The notes beneath the pieces are model-generated. The model was not told where the DNA came from, did no database searches, and saw only the letters and a list, made by a program, of their open reading frames with translations. The position numbers and the translations under genes were made by a program. Positions 1 through 5,841 of a stretch of DNA of 14,857 bases are shown piece after piece. Position 1 is the first letter of the stretch. Each line of letters begins with the position of its first letter. The DNA lies in NCBI GenBank assembly GCA_910586455.1, contig CAJUHX010000053.1, positions 1 through 14,857 on the forward strand, given 5' to 3'. This stretch comes from an uncultured Muribaculaceae bacterium. GTDB lineage: Bacteria > Bacteroidota > Bacteroidia > Bacteroidales > Muribaculaceae.

Positions 1-324
1 GGGTATGGTCGTGGTTATTTCGGGCTTGATGCTCGACCCGGGTTTATAGTCGGTGTTTTTGAAAAGCACCGATGCAAGGGAGTCGGAAATTTCGGCTTTC
101 GCCTCTCTTGCATCGCCATATACCACAAGATTCTTGATTCCGCCCTGTTCGGCATAGGCCGTGAACTGCGAATAATCCACTTCTTTGGTAATGGAATTGT
201 CGTCGAGGTAGTACATGCCAAGCAGGAATATAAGCACTATGGCATACATCCAGTACATGTTGAAGCGAAACGGATTCTTCTTTCCGTTGCCTTTGTTATT
301 GAATGAGTTGGGAGGTATTGGCAT
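1..324 (-). CDS. ftsH: ATP-dependent zinc metalloprotease FtsH, N-terminal part (runs off window)
   Basis: Only the first 108 codons are present; the frame is open to the left edge. FtsH is a membrane-anchored hexameric AAA+ protease that degrades misfolded membrane proteins and some short-lived regulators. Visible here are a short Asn/Lys-rich cytoplasmic N-terminus (residues 1-18), a first membrane helix at about residues 21-38 (rich in Y, M, I, L, F), and the start of the periplasmic region with a VDYSQF stretch, matching Bacteroidetes FtsH proteins. The AAA+ and HExxH zinc domains lie outside the window. The ATG at 324 is 35 bp downstream of the rsfS stop, so the two genes are probably co-transcribed; the rsfS-ftsH order is common in Bacteroidetes. 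The call rests on the N-terminus and context only, so the catalytic part is inferred. Confidence 0.85.
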   Translation of the reverse strand, partial: MPIPPNSFNNKGNGKKNPFRFNMYWMYAIVLIFLLGMYYLDDNSITKEVDYSQFTAYAEQGGIKNLVVYGDAREAKAEISDSLASVLFKNTDYKPGSSIKPEITTTIP

Positions 325-359
325 ATAGGATTATGTGTAGTTTTTCCTTGCGGGAATGA

Positions 360-728
360 TTAATCGAGATCCGGAATGTCGGTTATAACGGCATCGCTCC
401 AGAGCTCTTCGAGGTTGTAGCGGATTCGTGCTTCGGGCTGGAATATGTGTACCAGGGTGTCGCCGTAGTCTACCACAATCCACTCTGCGTTTGTGTAGCC
501 GTCGTAATTATAGGGTTTTGTATCGCCGTTTTCAAGTACAAACTCGCGTACGCTGTCAGCTATCGCTCCGACCTGCATGTTGCTGTTGCCTTCGGCAATT
601 ATGAAGCGGCTTACCGGAGCCGCCTCTATGTGGGTCATGTCTACTATGCTTATATTGCGGCCTTTACGATTTTGGATACCTTCAATAATAAGTTTTGAGA
701 GGTCATTGATATTGTTTTTATTTGGCAT
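360..728 (-). CDS. rsfS: Ribosome silencing factor RsfS (RsfA/Iojap family)
   Basis: A 122-residue protein, the usual length for the family. RsfS binds ribosomal protein L14 on the 50S subunit and blocks joining with 30S, lowering translation when nutrients are scarce. The family signature is clear: RKGRNISIVD near residues 21-30, a VSRFIIAEG strand at 39-47, the NMQVGAIADSV helix at 50-60, and the C-terminal block with W83, VVDYGD (85-90), VHIFQPEAR (93-101) and YNLEELWSDA (104-113). The ATG at 728 is the natural start; a good promoter lies just upstream. It is the first gene of a likely rsfS-ftsH operon. The gene is intact with nothing unusual. Confidence 0.96.
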   Translation of the reverse strand: MPNKNNINDLSKLIIEGIQNRKGRNISIVDMTHIEAAPVSRFIIAEGNSNMQVGAIADSVREFVLENGDTKPYNYDGYTNAEWIVVDYGDTLVHIFQPEARIRYNLEELWSDAVITDIPDLD

Positions 729-748
729 GCGTGATGATTTTGGTGATG

Positions 749-779
749 CAAAATTAACTATATATTTCCATTATAACAA
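749..779 (-). promoter_or_regulatory. Bacteroidetes-type promoter for rsfS-ftsH
   Basis: On the minus strand a TTTG (TTG at 779-777) is followed after exactly 20 nt by TAATTTTG (756-749), matching the Bacteroidetes sigma-ABfr pattern TTG-N19/21-TAnnTTTG. The predicted start is about 5-7 nt further on, leaving a leader of roughly 15 nt before the rsfS ATG at 728. The element sits in the 97-bp gap after the upstream permease stop, which supports independent transcription of rsfS-ftsH. Confidence 0.65.
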
Positions 780-823
780 AACAAAGGCCAAAAATGATGA
801 ATTTTGACAATTTTTTTGAAACG

Positions 824-2077
824 CTATTCATATCGCACGCTTTGGGCGGGGTCCACGCGCGATGCGGCTATGGCCGGAATTGTGAGTACAAGCCATGCTG
901 CGGCGGCCACTCCGATATTGATAAGGAGTATGGCGGTGAAATCGAATTCTACCGGCACACGGCGCAGATAATACATCTGCGGATCGAGTTGCAGCAGTCC
1001 GAAATGCTGCTGCAGCCACATCAGACCCAGGCCGAAAATATTGCCGACGAGCATGCCTCGCAGTGCCATTCGCATGGCCATGCGGCGGAATATACCGCGG
1101 ATAAGTCGCCTCGATGCTCCAAGGGTGCGCAATATGCCTATAGTCGAAACTCGCTCAAGTACAATCAGGAAAAGGCTCGACACAAGCGTAAACCCGGCCA
1201 CACAAAGCATCAGCGCGAATATTACCACCACATTGGTATCGAGGAGCGACAGCCAGTTGAAATACATCGAACCTTTGTGCAGCACCGTGTCGACAGGGTA
1301 GATATACTCGCTGCGTCCGTTGTAGTAATCGTCGAGCAGAATGTCGTACAGGCGCTCTGAAACAGCCGGCACACTGTCGACAGGCAGGCCGCTGATGTCT
1401 ATGCCGGTGCCGCTTATGGGGTCTATGCCGGCAACCCGGCGCAGGCCTTTGATTCCGGCGAACGCTACTGTGCCGTCGTAGTCGCTGATATCCGACCTGT
1501 AGATGCCGGCCACGGTGTATCGGCGCGATTTTATATTATCGTCGATAAAGAATGTGGCTTCGATTTTTTCGCCGGTCTGTATCTGCAGCTGTTTTGCTGT
1601 GGCGGCCGATATTACAATATGGTTGGCACAACTATCCTGAGTATAGTCGGGCCATACGCCATCAATAATCATCGACCGTTCGAATGCAAAGCCATGGTTA
1701 TCGTCGCGGGCTGTCAGAATAAGAGCGCAGAAATCGTCGGCAGTCTTCAGCATCACCGGCTGGCGCAGTACAACGGAAGCTGTTGCCCGGGGAGCCGCCT
1801 CGTTTATAGCGCGGCTTAACTGCGGAGTAAGCTGTATTGTAGCTGCGGTAGCTCCGGATGAATCGGTATATCGGGGGCCAATGGAAATTTCAGACTCGAA
1901 GCCGCTGATTTTATCGCGTATCTGATGCTTGAAGCCGAGTACTATACATACTGTGAACTCCATAATCATAAGTGCCAGTGCCACCCCGGCTACGGCAATC
2001 ACCACCCCGGCGGAGGCGCTTCGCGAGCCGCCGCCGCCCAACTTCAGGCGCAGGGATATCCAGTTGCTTATATTCAT
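824..2077 (-). CDS. LolC/LolE-type ABC transporter permease (FtsX/MacB family)
   Basis: A 417-residue inner-membrane permease with the four-helix FtsX/LolCE layout: TM1 at about residues 23-48, a large periplasmic domain (about 50-275), then TM2 (about 283-307), TM3 (about 335-358) and TM4 (about 380-404). The cytoplasmic segment after TM2, ERVSTIGILRTLGAS at 308-322, is the family's coupling helix (the EIGILRALGAS-type motif). The closing VDPAQSVRYE resembles the P-(A/L)-x-x-(L/V)-R end of LolC/LolE proteins. In Proteobacteria LolCDE releases lipoproteins from the inner membrane; that role is only an inference here. No ATPase partner gene lies within the window, so it must be elsewhere. The gene is divergent from rpmH. 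The ATG at 2077 precedes a plausible NISNWISLRL start typical of the family. Substrate is unproven. Confidence 0.85.
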   Translation of the reverse strand: MNISNWISLRLKLGGGGSRSASAGVVIAVAGVALALMIMEFTVCIVLGFKHQIRDKISGFESEISIGPRYTDSSGATAATIQLTPQLSRAINEAAPRATASVVLRQPVMLKTADDFCALILTARDDNHGFAFERSMIIDGVWPDYTQDSCANHIVISAATAKQLQIQTGEKIEATFFIDDNIKSRRYTVAGIYRSDISDYDGTVAFAGIKGLRRVAGIDPISGTGIDISGLPVDSVPAVSERLYDILLDDYYNGRSEYIYPVDTVLHKGSMYFNWLSLLDTNVVVIFALMLCVAGFTLVSSLFLIVLERVSTIGILRTLGASRRLIRGIFRRMAMRMALRGMLVGNIFGLGLMWLQQHFGLLQLDPQMYYLRRVPVEFDFTAILLINIGVAAAAWLVLTIPAIAASRVDPAQSVRYE

Positions 2078-2084
2078 TGCAGTA

Positions 2085-2092
2085 CAAAATTA
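2085..2092 (-). promoter_or_regulatory. Possible -7 element (TAATTTTG) for the LolE-like permease
   Basis: TAATTTTG on the minus strand fits TAnnTTTG, and only 7 nt separate it from the ATG at 2077, so use of this box would give a nearly leaderless mRNA. No TTG is found 19-21 nt upstream; a TTTG lies only 12 nt away. This is a weak candidate. Confidence 0.25.
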
Positions 2093-2126
2093 CGTAAAAT
2101 TACGCAAATAAAGAAATAAGGCGCCC

Positions 2127-2143
2127 GAATATTTGCAATATTC
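2127..2143. repeat. Perfect 7-bp inverted repeat over the rpmH -33 box
   Basis: GAATATT-TGC-AATATTC is a perfect dyad with a 3-nt spacer. It covers the -33 TTG of the rpmH promoter and lies upstream of the divergent permease gene. The position would suit an operator; it has no U-tract and lies before the predicted start site, so it is unlikely to act as a terminator of rpmH. It is also AT-rich, so chance is possible. Confidence 0.3.
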
Positions 2144-2163
2144 AAAAAAAACAACTAAATTTG
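2133..2163 (+). promoter_or_regulatory. Bacteroidetes-type promoter for rpmH
   Basis: TTG (2133-2135, within TTTG) lies 20 nt before TAAATTTG (2156-2163), an exact TAnnTTTG match with ideal spacing. The predicted start near 2169 gives a leader of about 38 nt before the ATG at 2207. The -33 element lies inside a perfect 7-bp inverted repeat (2127-2133 and 2137-2143, spacer TGC), which could be a binding site. Confidence 0.65.
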
Positions 2164-2206
2164 CACTCCGAAAAGCAAGAAAAATAATCAACAAACTATA
2201 AAGGCA

Positions 2207-2362
2207 ATGAAAAGAACTTTCCAACCCTCTAACCGCAAGCGAGTTAACAAACACGGTTTCCGTGAAAGAATGTCTACCCCCGATGGTCGCAAAGTCCTCG
2301 CACGTCGTCGTGCAAAAGGTCGTGCGCGTCTGACCGTTTCGGACTCGATTGCCAGCAAGTAA
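2207..2362 (+). CDS. rpmH: 50S ribosomal protein L34
   Basis: A 51-codon basic protein. L34 sits in the large subunit and contacts 23S rRNA. The sequence opens with MKRTFQPSNRKR, the near-invariant L34 start, followed by KHGFRERM (residues 16-22), DGRKVLARRRAKGR (26-39) and the Bacteroidetes-type end LTVSDSIASK. It is slightly longer than the E. coli protein (46 residues) because of this C-terminal extension. The gene has its own promoter (TTG-N20-TAAATTTG) and is followed 26 nt later by a strong intrinsic terminator, so it is a single-gene unit. It is not linked here to dnaA or rnpA, the arrangement seen in many other bacteria. Confidence 0.97.
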   Translation: MKRTFQPSNRKRVNKHGFRERMSTPDGRKVLARRRAKGRARLTVSDSIASK

Positions 2363-2388
2363 ACCAATTTCCTTGCAAAATACAACTG

Positions 2389-2426
2389 CGGGGCAGCCTT
2401 GAAAAGAGGTTGCCCCGTTGTTTTTT
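2389..2426 (+). terminator. Rho-independent terminator of rpmH
   Basis: An 11-bp GC-rich stem (2389-2399 pairing with 2407-2417, with one G-U pair) encloses a 7-nt loop and is followed by TTGTTTTTT. It begins 26 nt after the rpmH stop. The signal is strong on plus; the minus side has only a weak T-rich tail. Confidence 0.9.
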
Positions 2427-2618
2427 ATACTTTTATAACACCATCGGTGCTCAGGCAAAATGCTGTGCATCAAACTATAGCTGTCGATGGAATCATAAAG
2501 TTTGTAAATCTTTATCTTACAGAATACAAGCTTTTGGTTCGTTGATTCTGTATTTAGTGCGTAGTTATTACGTAGGCACTGTGGAGGCAGGGATGACTAC
2601 ACTCCGAATCCGGGTATG
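2427..2618. other. Intergenic stretch without recognised gene
   Basis: This 192-bp stretch lies between the rpmH terminator and the stop of the convergent nitrilase gene. It has no convincing ORF and no tRNA cloverleaf. It contains a 7-bp inverted repeat (ACAGAAT at 2520-2526 with ATTCTGT at about 2545-2551) and an imperfect dyad AGTGC/GCACT further right. No clear promoter box matched on either strand, and no clear terminator for the minus-strand operon was seen. Confidence 0.5.
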
Positions 2619-3422
2619 CTATTCAAATCGGTAGTTGTCGGCATCTTTGTAGAATGGGAAACGACGCCGATACTGTTCCAATTTGTCTTTGAGCAGAGTG
2701 GCATAGATAATGCCGCTGTCGCTGAGCACGCCAACCGGCTTTCCCATGAAATCATATACCTCGCTTAGGCCGTCATAACAGCCGTAGTCGTCGGTACCCG
2801 AACGGTCGGCGCCTACCACCACCGCCTGATTTTCGATTGCACGTGCAATAAGCAGATGGCTCCACGCATAACTGCGTGAGTCGGGCCAGTTGGCCGGTAT
2901 GAGCAACATGTCGTAACGCAGTCCGCGGTTGCGGCACCATGCCGGGAAACGCAGGTCGTAGCATACTGCCATGCTTATGTTCCAGCCACGGTAACGAACC
3001 ACCGGAGGCTCGCTTTCGCCGGCTCCATAAAATTCACTTTCACGGCTTATGCCGAACAGATGATGCTTGTCGTAAACAGCGAACTCGCCCGACGGCTCCA
3101 CGAATACGCAGTGGTTGGCCGGGCGCCGCTCGCTGTCGAGCTTCAGATAGCTGCCACAGATGGCTACATTGTATTTTCGGGCCCATGCAAGCATACGGCC
3201 CAGAGTTGAGTCGGCGGCATTGTCGTAAGGCTCGGCTTTTTCCAAAGCCACTCCGGCATCGGCTATAAACGCGGTACTGAACAGTTCGGGAAGGACGAGC
3301 AGGTCGGTGTCGCGTTCGAGCAGTTCGAAAGCATTCTCGATTCTGCTGAAATTCTCTTCAGGATTCAGAAAACATATATCCAGAGGCAATACGCCAATCT
3401 TTAGGCTGTTATTGAATTTCAT
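2619..3422 (-). CDS. Carbon-nitrogen hydrolase, omega-amidase (YafV/NIT2)-like
   Basis: A 267-residue nitrilase-superfamily enzyme. The catalytic triad is visible: Glu46 in VLPELF, Lys119 in YDKHHLF and Cys154 in VCYDLRFP. PANWP (176-180) and the ARAIENQ segment (193-199) are also typical. Length and motifs best fit the YafV/NIT2 branch, which hydrolyses alpha-ketoglutaramate and alpha-ketosuccinamate to keto acids plus ammonia, a metabolite-repair step after glutamine transamination. That substrate is inferred, since nitrilase-family enzymes are hard to separate by sequence alone. No signal peptide, so it should be cytosolic. Its ATG overlaps the stop of the acyltransferase by 4 bp (ATGA), implying translational coupling, and it is the last gene of the thrC-led cluster. 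Confidence 0.88.
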   Translation of the reverse strand: MKFNNSLKIGVLPLDICFLNPEENFSRIENAFELLERDTDLLVLPELFSTAFIADAGVALEKAEPYDNAADSTLGRMLAWARKYNVAICGSYLKLDSERRPANHCVFVEPSGEFAVYDKHHLFGISRESEFYGAGESEPPVVRYRGWNISMAVCYDLRFPAWCRNRGLRYDMLLIPANWPDSRSYAWSHLLIARAIENQAVVVGADRSGTDDYGCYDGLSEVYDFMGKPVGVLSDSGIIYATLLKDKLEQYRRRFPFYKDADNYRFE

Positions 3423-3958
3423 AAGGCGAACTTTTCGGGAAATTTGCCGGTAAACGGTTTGTAATAATCCTTTATGGCTTTCATGTCGGCTTCGAGGTCG
3501 CCGGTGGGGGTGAAGGTTTTGGTAAGATATACCGATTTGGTGCTGAAGTCTATCGCTCCCAGCACTATAGGTATGTAGGCTCCGTAGGCTATGCGCAAAA
3601 ATCCGGTGCGCCAGTTGGGATTTCGGCTGCGTGTGCCTTCGGGCGTAATGGCCAGAGTGAGGCGTTTCGATTCGCGGAACCGTTCAATCAGGGTATTGAC
3701 AAGGTCGCCTCCACTGCCTTTGGGTGGCACCGGCACACCGCCGATAGCACGGAAAAAGCAGCCCATAGGCCAGAAAAACCAGGCTCGCTTCATCAGGAAG
3801 CCGGCCTTGCGGCCAATCGCCGCATAGGCCAGCTTGCCTATTACGAAGTCCCAGTTGCTGGTGTGGGGCGCCACGCAGATAAGGCACCGCGGATAGTCGG
3901 GCACGCTCACATGCAGTGTCCAGCCGGCCAGCCGCAGCAGTCTTGCAGCAAAATTCAC
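3419..3958 (-). CDS. PlsC-like 1-acylglycerol-3-phosphate acyltransferase family protein
   Basis: A 179-residue lysophospholipid-acyltransferase-fold protein, shorter than classical PlsC (about 240) but of a size common in Bacteroidetes. Motif I is HTSNWD with His32 and Asp37 (H-x4-D), FLMKRAWFF follows at 54-62, GGVPV at 73-77 is the motif II region, and TPEGTRSR (105-112) is the phosphate-binding motif III. It probably transfers acyl chains to a lipid acceptor at the membrane; the exact acceptor is unknown. The start codon is GTG at 3958: the frame meets a stop two codons upstream, and the following NFAARLLRLAGW matches the normal family start. Only ACA separates that upstream TAA, which ends the previous gene, from this GTG. 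The end overlaps the nitrilase start by 4 bp. Confidence 0.88.
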   Translation of the reverse strand: MNFAARLLRLAGWTLHVSVPDYPRCLICVAPHTSNWDFVIGKLAYAAIGRKAGFLMKRAWFFWPMGCFFRAIGGVPVPPKGSGGDLVNTLIERFRESKRLTLAITPEGTRSRNPNWRTGFLRIAYGAYIPIVLGAIDFSTKSVYLTKTFTPTGDLEADMKAIKDYYKPFTGKFPEKFAL

Positions 3959-3961
3959 TGT

Positions 3962-4315
3962 TTATTTCGCTTTGTTGGCTTCCTTGGCTTCTGTCGGAAG
4001 GGCTTTGTTCATTTCCTTCACAATCTCCTCCATGCGCAGGCTGAAGTTCTGGCGCAGTTTGGCGAAAGCTGCCTTGAAGTAAGTGCGGCGGGCCTTGCGG
4101 TATTCGGCATCGTTGGCAAAATCGCGGCGGCTCTTGTCGAAATAGAACTTGCACTTGGATATAGTATCGGTCTGCAGGGCTGCCACATCGCAGATAATAC
4201 GGTGTGCGTCTTCACGCGAGAAACCGTTGATGTAGTACGAGGCTACCAGAGTTTCGGCTGCAAGATCACCGCAGGCGTAGCGTACCTGTTTTTTGAATTT
4301 CTTGATGCTTGACAT
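3962..4315 (-). CDS. Small basic helical protein of unknown function (Bacteroidales-type)
   Basis: A 117-residue protein that I cannot assign to a named function. It is rich in Lys, Arg and Ala, has no membrane segment or signal peptide, and appears mostly alpha-helical. The N-terminus (IKKFKKQVRYACGDLAAE, residues 4-21) resembles short conserved hypothetical proteins of Bacteroidales that begin with an (I/V)KKLKKD-like segment. The C-terminal 20 residues are Ala/Lys/Glu-rich and likely disordered. It lies 33 bp after thrC and 3 bp before the acyltransferase, in the same reading frame as the latter; one TAA separates them. The tight spacing and clean frame support a real gene and translational coupling. 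Its role may be linked to the lipid enzyme, but that is inference only. Confidence 0.75.
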   Translation of the reverse strand: MSSIKKFKKQVRYACGDLAAETLVASYYINGFSREDAHRIICDVAALQTDTISKCKFYFDKSRRDFANDAEYRKARRTYFKAAFAKLRQNFSLRMEEIVKEMNKALPTEAKEANKAK

Positions 4316-4348
4316 TTTTATATCAATGTTAAATGTTAAGTGTTTGTA

Positions 4349-5659
4349 TTAATTAGGGTTTGTTAGAAATTTGCGGAAAGCGGGGTAGGTGGGCGGCAGT
4401 TTCACCGAGTGACGCTTGAGGTGCGACGAATAAGCAAGTCGTTCGGGCACTTTCAGCGGGCAGCCGGTGGCGGCTTCGACTATTTGTTGCGATTTAGCCG
4501 GGTGGGCTGTCGCAAGCAGCATGCGGTGGGCGGTGTCGGGGTAGGTCTGTTCCAGGGCCGCGTATGCTACGGCCGAGTGCGGGTCGAGCAGGTATCCGCA
4601 GCGACTGTACACATCGGCTATGGTTCGGCTGATTTGCTCGTCGGAAATGCTTACAGCATTTATATCGCCTCGTATGGCCGCGATATCGCCGTTGTAGAGA
4701 TGCACCAGACGCGAAAGATTCGAAGGTGTGCCCATGTCCATGGCCCGGGCATAGGTTTCGACAGTGACCCTGGGCAAGGCGCCGGTGCCGAACTGCAGGA
4801 AGTCGCAGAAATGGCTGTTGGCATTGCAGGCGGCCACCAGCGGACCGAGAGGCAGCCCCATGCGGCGCGCCATTACGGCAGCGGTGAGCGCTGTCATGTT
4901 GCCCACCGGTATCGCTACCGGACATTCAGCAGGGTTGATTCCCTCTGCCATCAGACGGCTGACTGCGTGGAAATAAACCGCTACCATAGGAATCAGACGT
5001 GCTATGTTTACTGAATTGGCTGTAACCAGATGCATTCTGTCGCGCAGGCTTTCGTCGCTCATGGCCATACGGACTATCTCCTTGCAGTTGTCGATATTGC
5101 CTTGTACCTCCACGGCTTTTACGTTCGGAGAGGTTCCACGCAAGTTGTCGCCTATGTGTCGCCGGTCGTTTTTCGGGAATAATACATATACGTTCACATC
5201 GGGCAGCGAGGCTATGGCATCGGCTATTGCGCCACCCGAATTGCCGTTTGTGGCCATAAGAACATTCATCTGCATGTTTCTGCCGAACTTGCGGCTGAGC
5301 TGCATACATAGCTGTGCCATGAAGCGCGAGCTAATATCCTTGACTGCCAGCGTGGGGCCGTGAAACAGCTCCAGCACTGCGCTGCCGTCGCCGATTTGTA
5401 TAAGCGGAATATCGAAGTTGAAGGCGTTGTCGACAACCTCTTTGAGCATCCATGCCTCGATTTCGTCGCCAAGCAGAGTGTTGCAGATGGCGTAGGCAAT
5501 CTCCCGGAGGCTCATTTCCACCGAGTTGCGAATAAATGCTTTGGGCACGCGTGGCAACTGCTCCGGCATATATAGACCTTTGTCGGGAGCGATGCTACGT
5601 AATATCGCTTCCGTCAGTCCTACTTGTGGTGAATTGTGGTTAGTACTTATATAGGGCAT
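4349..5659 (-). CDS. thrC: Threonine synthase-like PLP enzyme, divergent active-site motifs
   Basis: A 436-residue fold-type II PLP enzyme of the threonine synthase family, which converts O-phosphohomoserine to threonine. The N-terminus is canonical (YISTNH at 3-8, APDKGLYMPE at 24-33). The PLP lysine is Lys107 in HGPTLAVKD, at the E. coli ThrC position. TANSVNIAR (213-221) and AMDMGTPSNLSR (306-317) are kept. Other conserved sites differ: the usual TSGDTG reads TNGNSG (137-142), the usual GNFGN/D loop reads GNMTA (253-257), and the PKG-x-S-x-x-Q-E-x-Q loop reads PKNDRRHIGDN (162-172). The gene is full length with no frameshift. thrA and thrB are not beside it. It could be a fast-evolving true thrC or a paralogue with a changed role. 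It leads a probable four-gene operon. Confidence 0.8.
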   Translation of the reverse strand: MPYISTNHNSPQVGLTEAILRSIAPDKGLYMPEQLPRVPKAFIRNSVEMSLREIAYAICNTLLGDEIEAWMLKEVVDNAFNFDIPLIQIGDGSAVLELFHGPTLAVKDISSRFMAQLCMQLSRKFGRNMQMNVLMATNGNSGGAIADAIASLPDVNVYVLFPKNDRRHIGDNLRGTSPNVKAVEVQGNIDNCKEIVRMAMSDESLRDRMHLVTANSVNIARLIPMVAVYFHAVSRLMAEGINPAECPVAIPVGNMTALTAAVMARRMGLPLGPLVAACNANSHFCDFLQFGTGALPRVTVETYARAMDMGTPSNLSRLVHLYNGDIAAIRGDINAVSISDEQISRTIADVYSRCGYLLDPHSAVAYAALEQTYPDTAHRMLLATAHPAKSQQIVEAATGCPLKVPERLAYSSHLKRHSVKLPPTYPAFRKFLTNPN

Positions 5660-5674
5660 TTCGATTGCGTTCGA

Positions 5675-5691
5675 CAGCGAATTTTTCGCTG
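5675..5691 (-). promoter_or_regulatory. Hairpin in the thrC 5' leader
   Basis: A perfect 7-bp inverted repeat, CAGCGAA and TTCGCTG around a 3-nt spacer, sits between the thrC -7 box and the ATG, ending 15 nt before the start codon. On the transcript it forms a compact stem. It has no U-tract, so it is not a terminator. It could influence translation or mRNA stability, or be a protein-binding dyad. No riboswitch was recognised. Confidence 0.35.
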
Positions 5692-5702
5692 CATTTCTGT
5701 TA

Positions 5703-5710
5703 CAAATATA
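5703..5710 (-). promoter_or_regulatory. Probable -7 promoter element for the thrC operon
   Basis: TATATTTG on the minus strand matches TAnnTTTG and lies about 44 bp upstream of the thrC ATG. No TTG is seen 19-21 nt upstream, where TTTCGG is found instead. The box sits between the amylase terminator and thrC, as a promoter for the operon should. Confidence 0.45.
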
Positions 5711-5785
5711 GATATTTATTTTATAACTCCGAAATTTTTAACTAAAATCAACATAAAACGTCGGAGAATGCGTTCAGGACCGCGC

Positions 5786-5815
5786 AAAAAATCCCGGGTC
5801 TTATGGCCCGGGATT
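5786..5815 (-). terminator. Rho-independent terminator of the amylase gene
   Basis: An 11-bp stem dominated by CCCGGG (5790-5800 pairing with 5805-5815) with a tetraloop is followed on the minus strand by a run of six Ts. It begins 26 nt after the amylase stop. The plus strand has no U-tract, so it acts on the minus strand and isolates the amylase from thrC. Confidence 0.9.
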
Positions 5816-5841
5816 CTCACTGCAATGTTTCAAAATGAAGT

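Noticed and set aside
794..1360. 188-codon plus-strand open frame
   Set aside because: Antisense to the LolE-like permease and of odd His/Gln-rich composition.
2090..2473. 127-codon minus-strand open frame
   Set aside because: Covers rpmH, its promoter and its terminator on the opposite strand, so it is not plausible as a gene.
2581..2640. tRNA-like CCGAATCC segment
   Set aside because: It resembles part of a T-arm, but no acceptor stem or other arms can be formed around it, and it runs into the nitrilase gene.
4409..5014. 201-codon plus-strand open frame
   Set aside because: Antisense to the threonine synthase gene, with no recognisable domain and no promoter.
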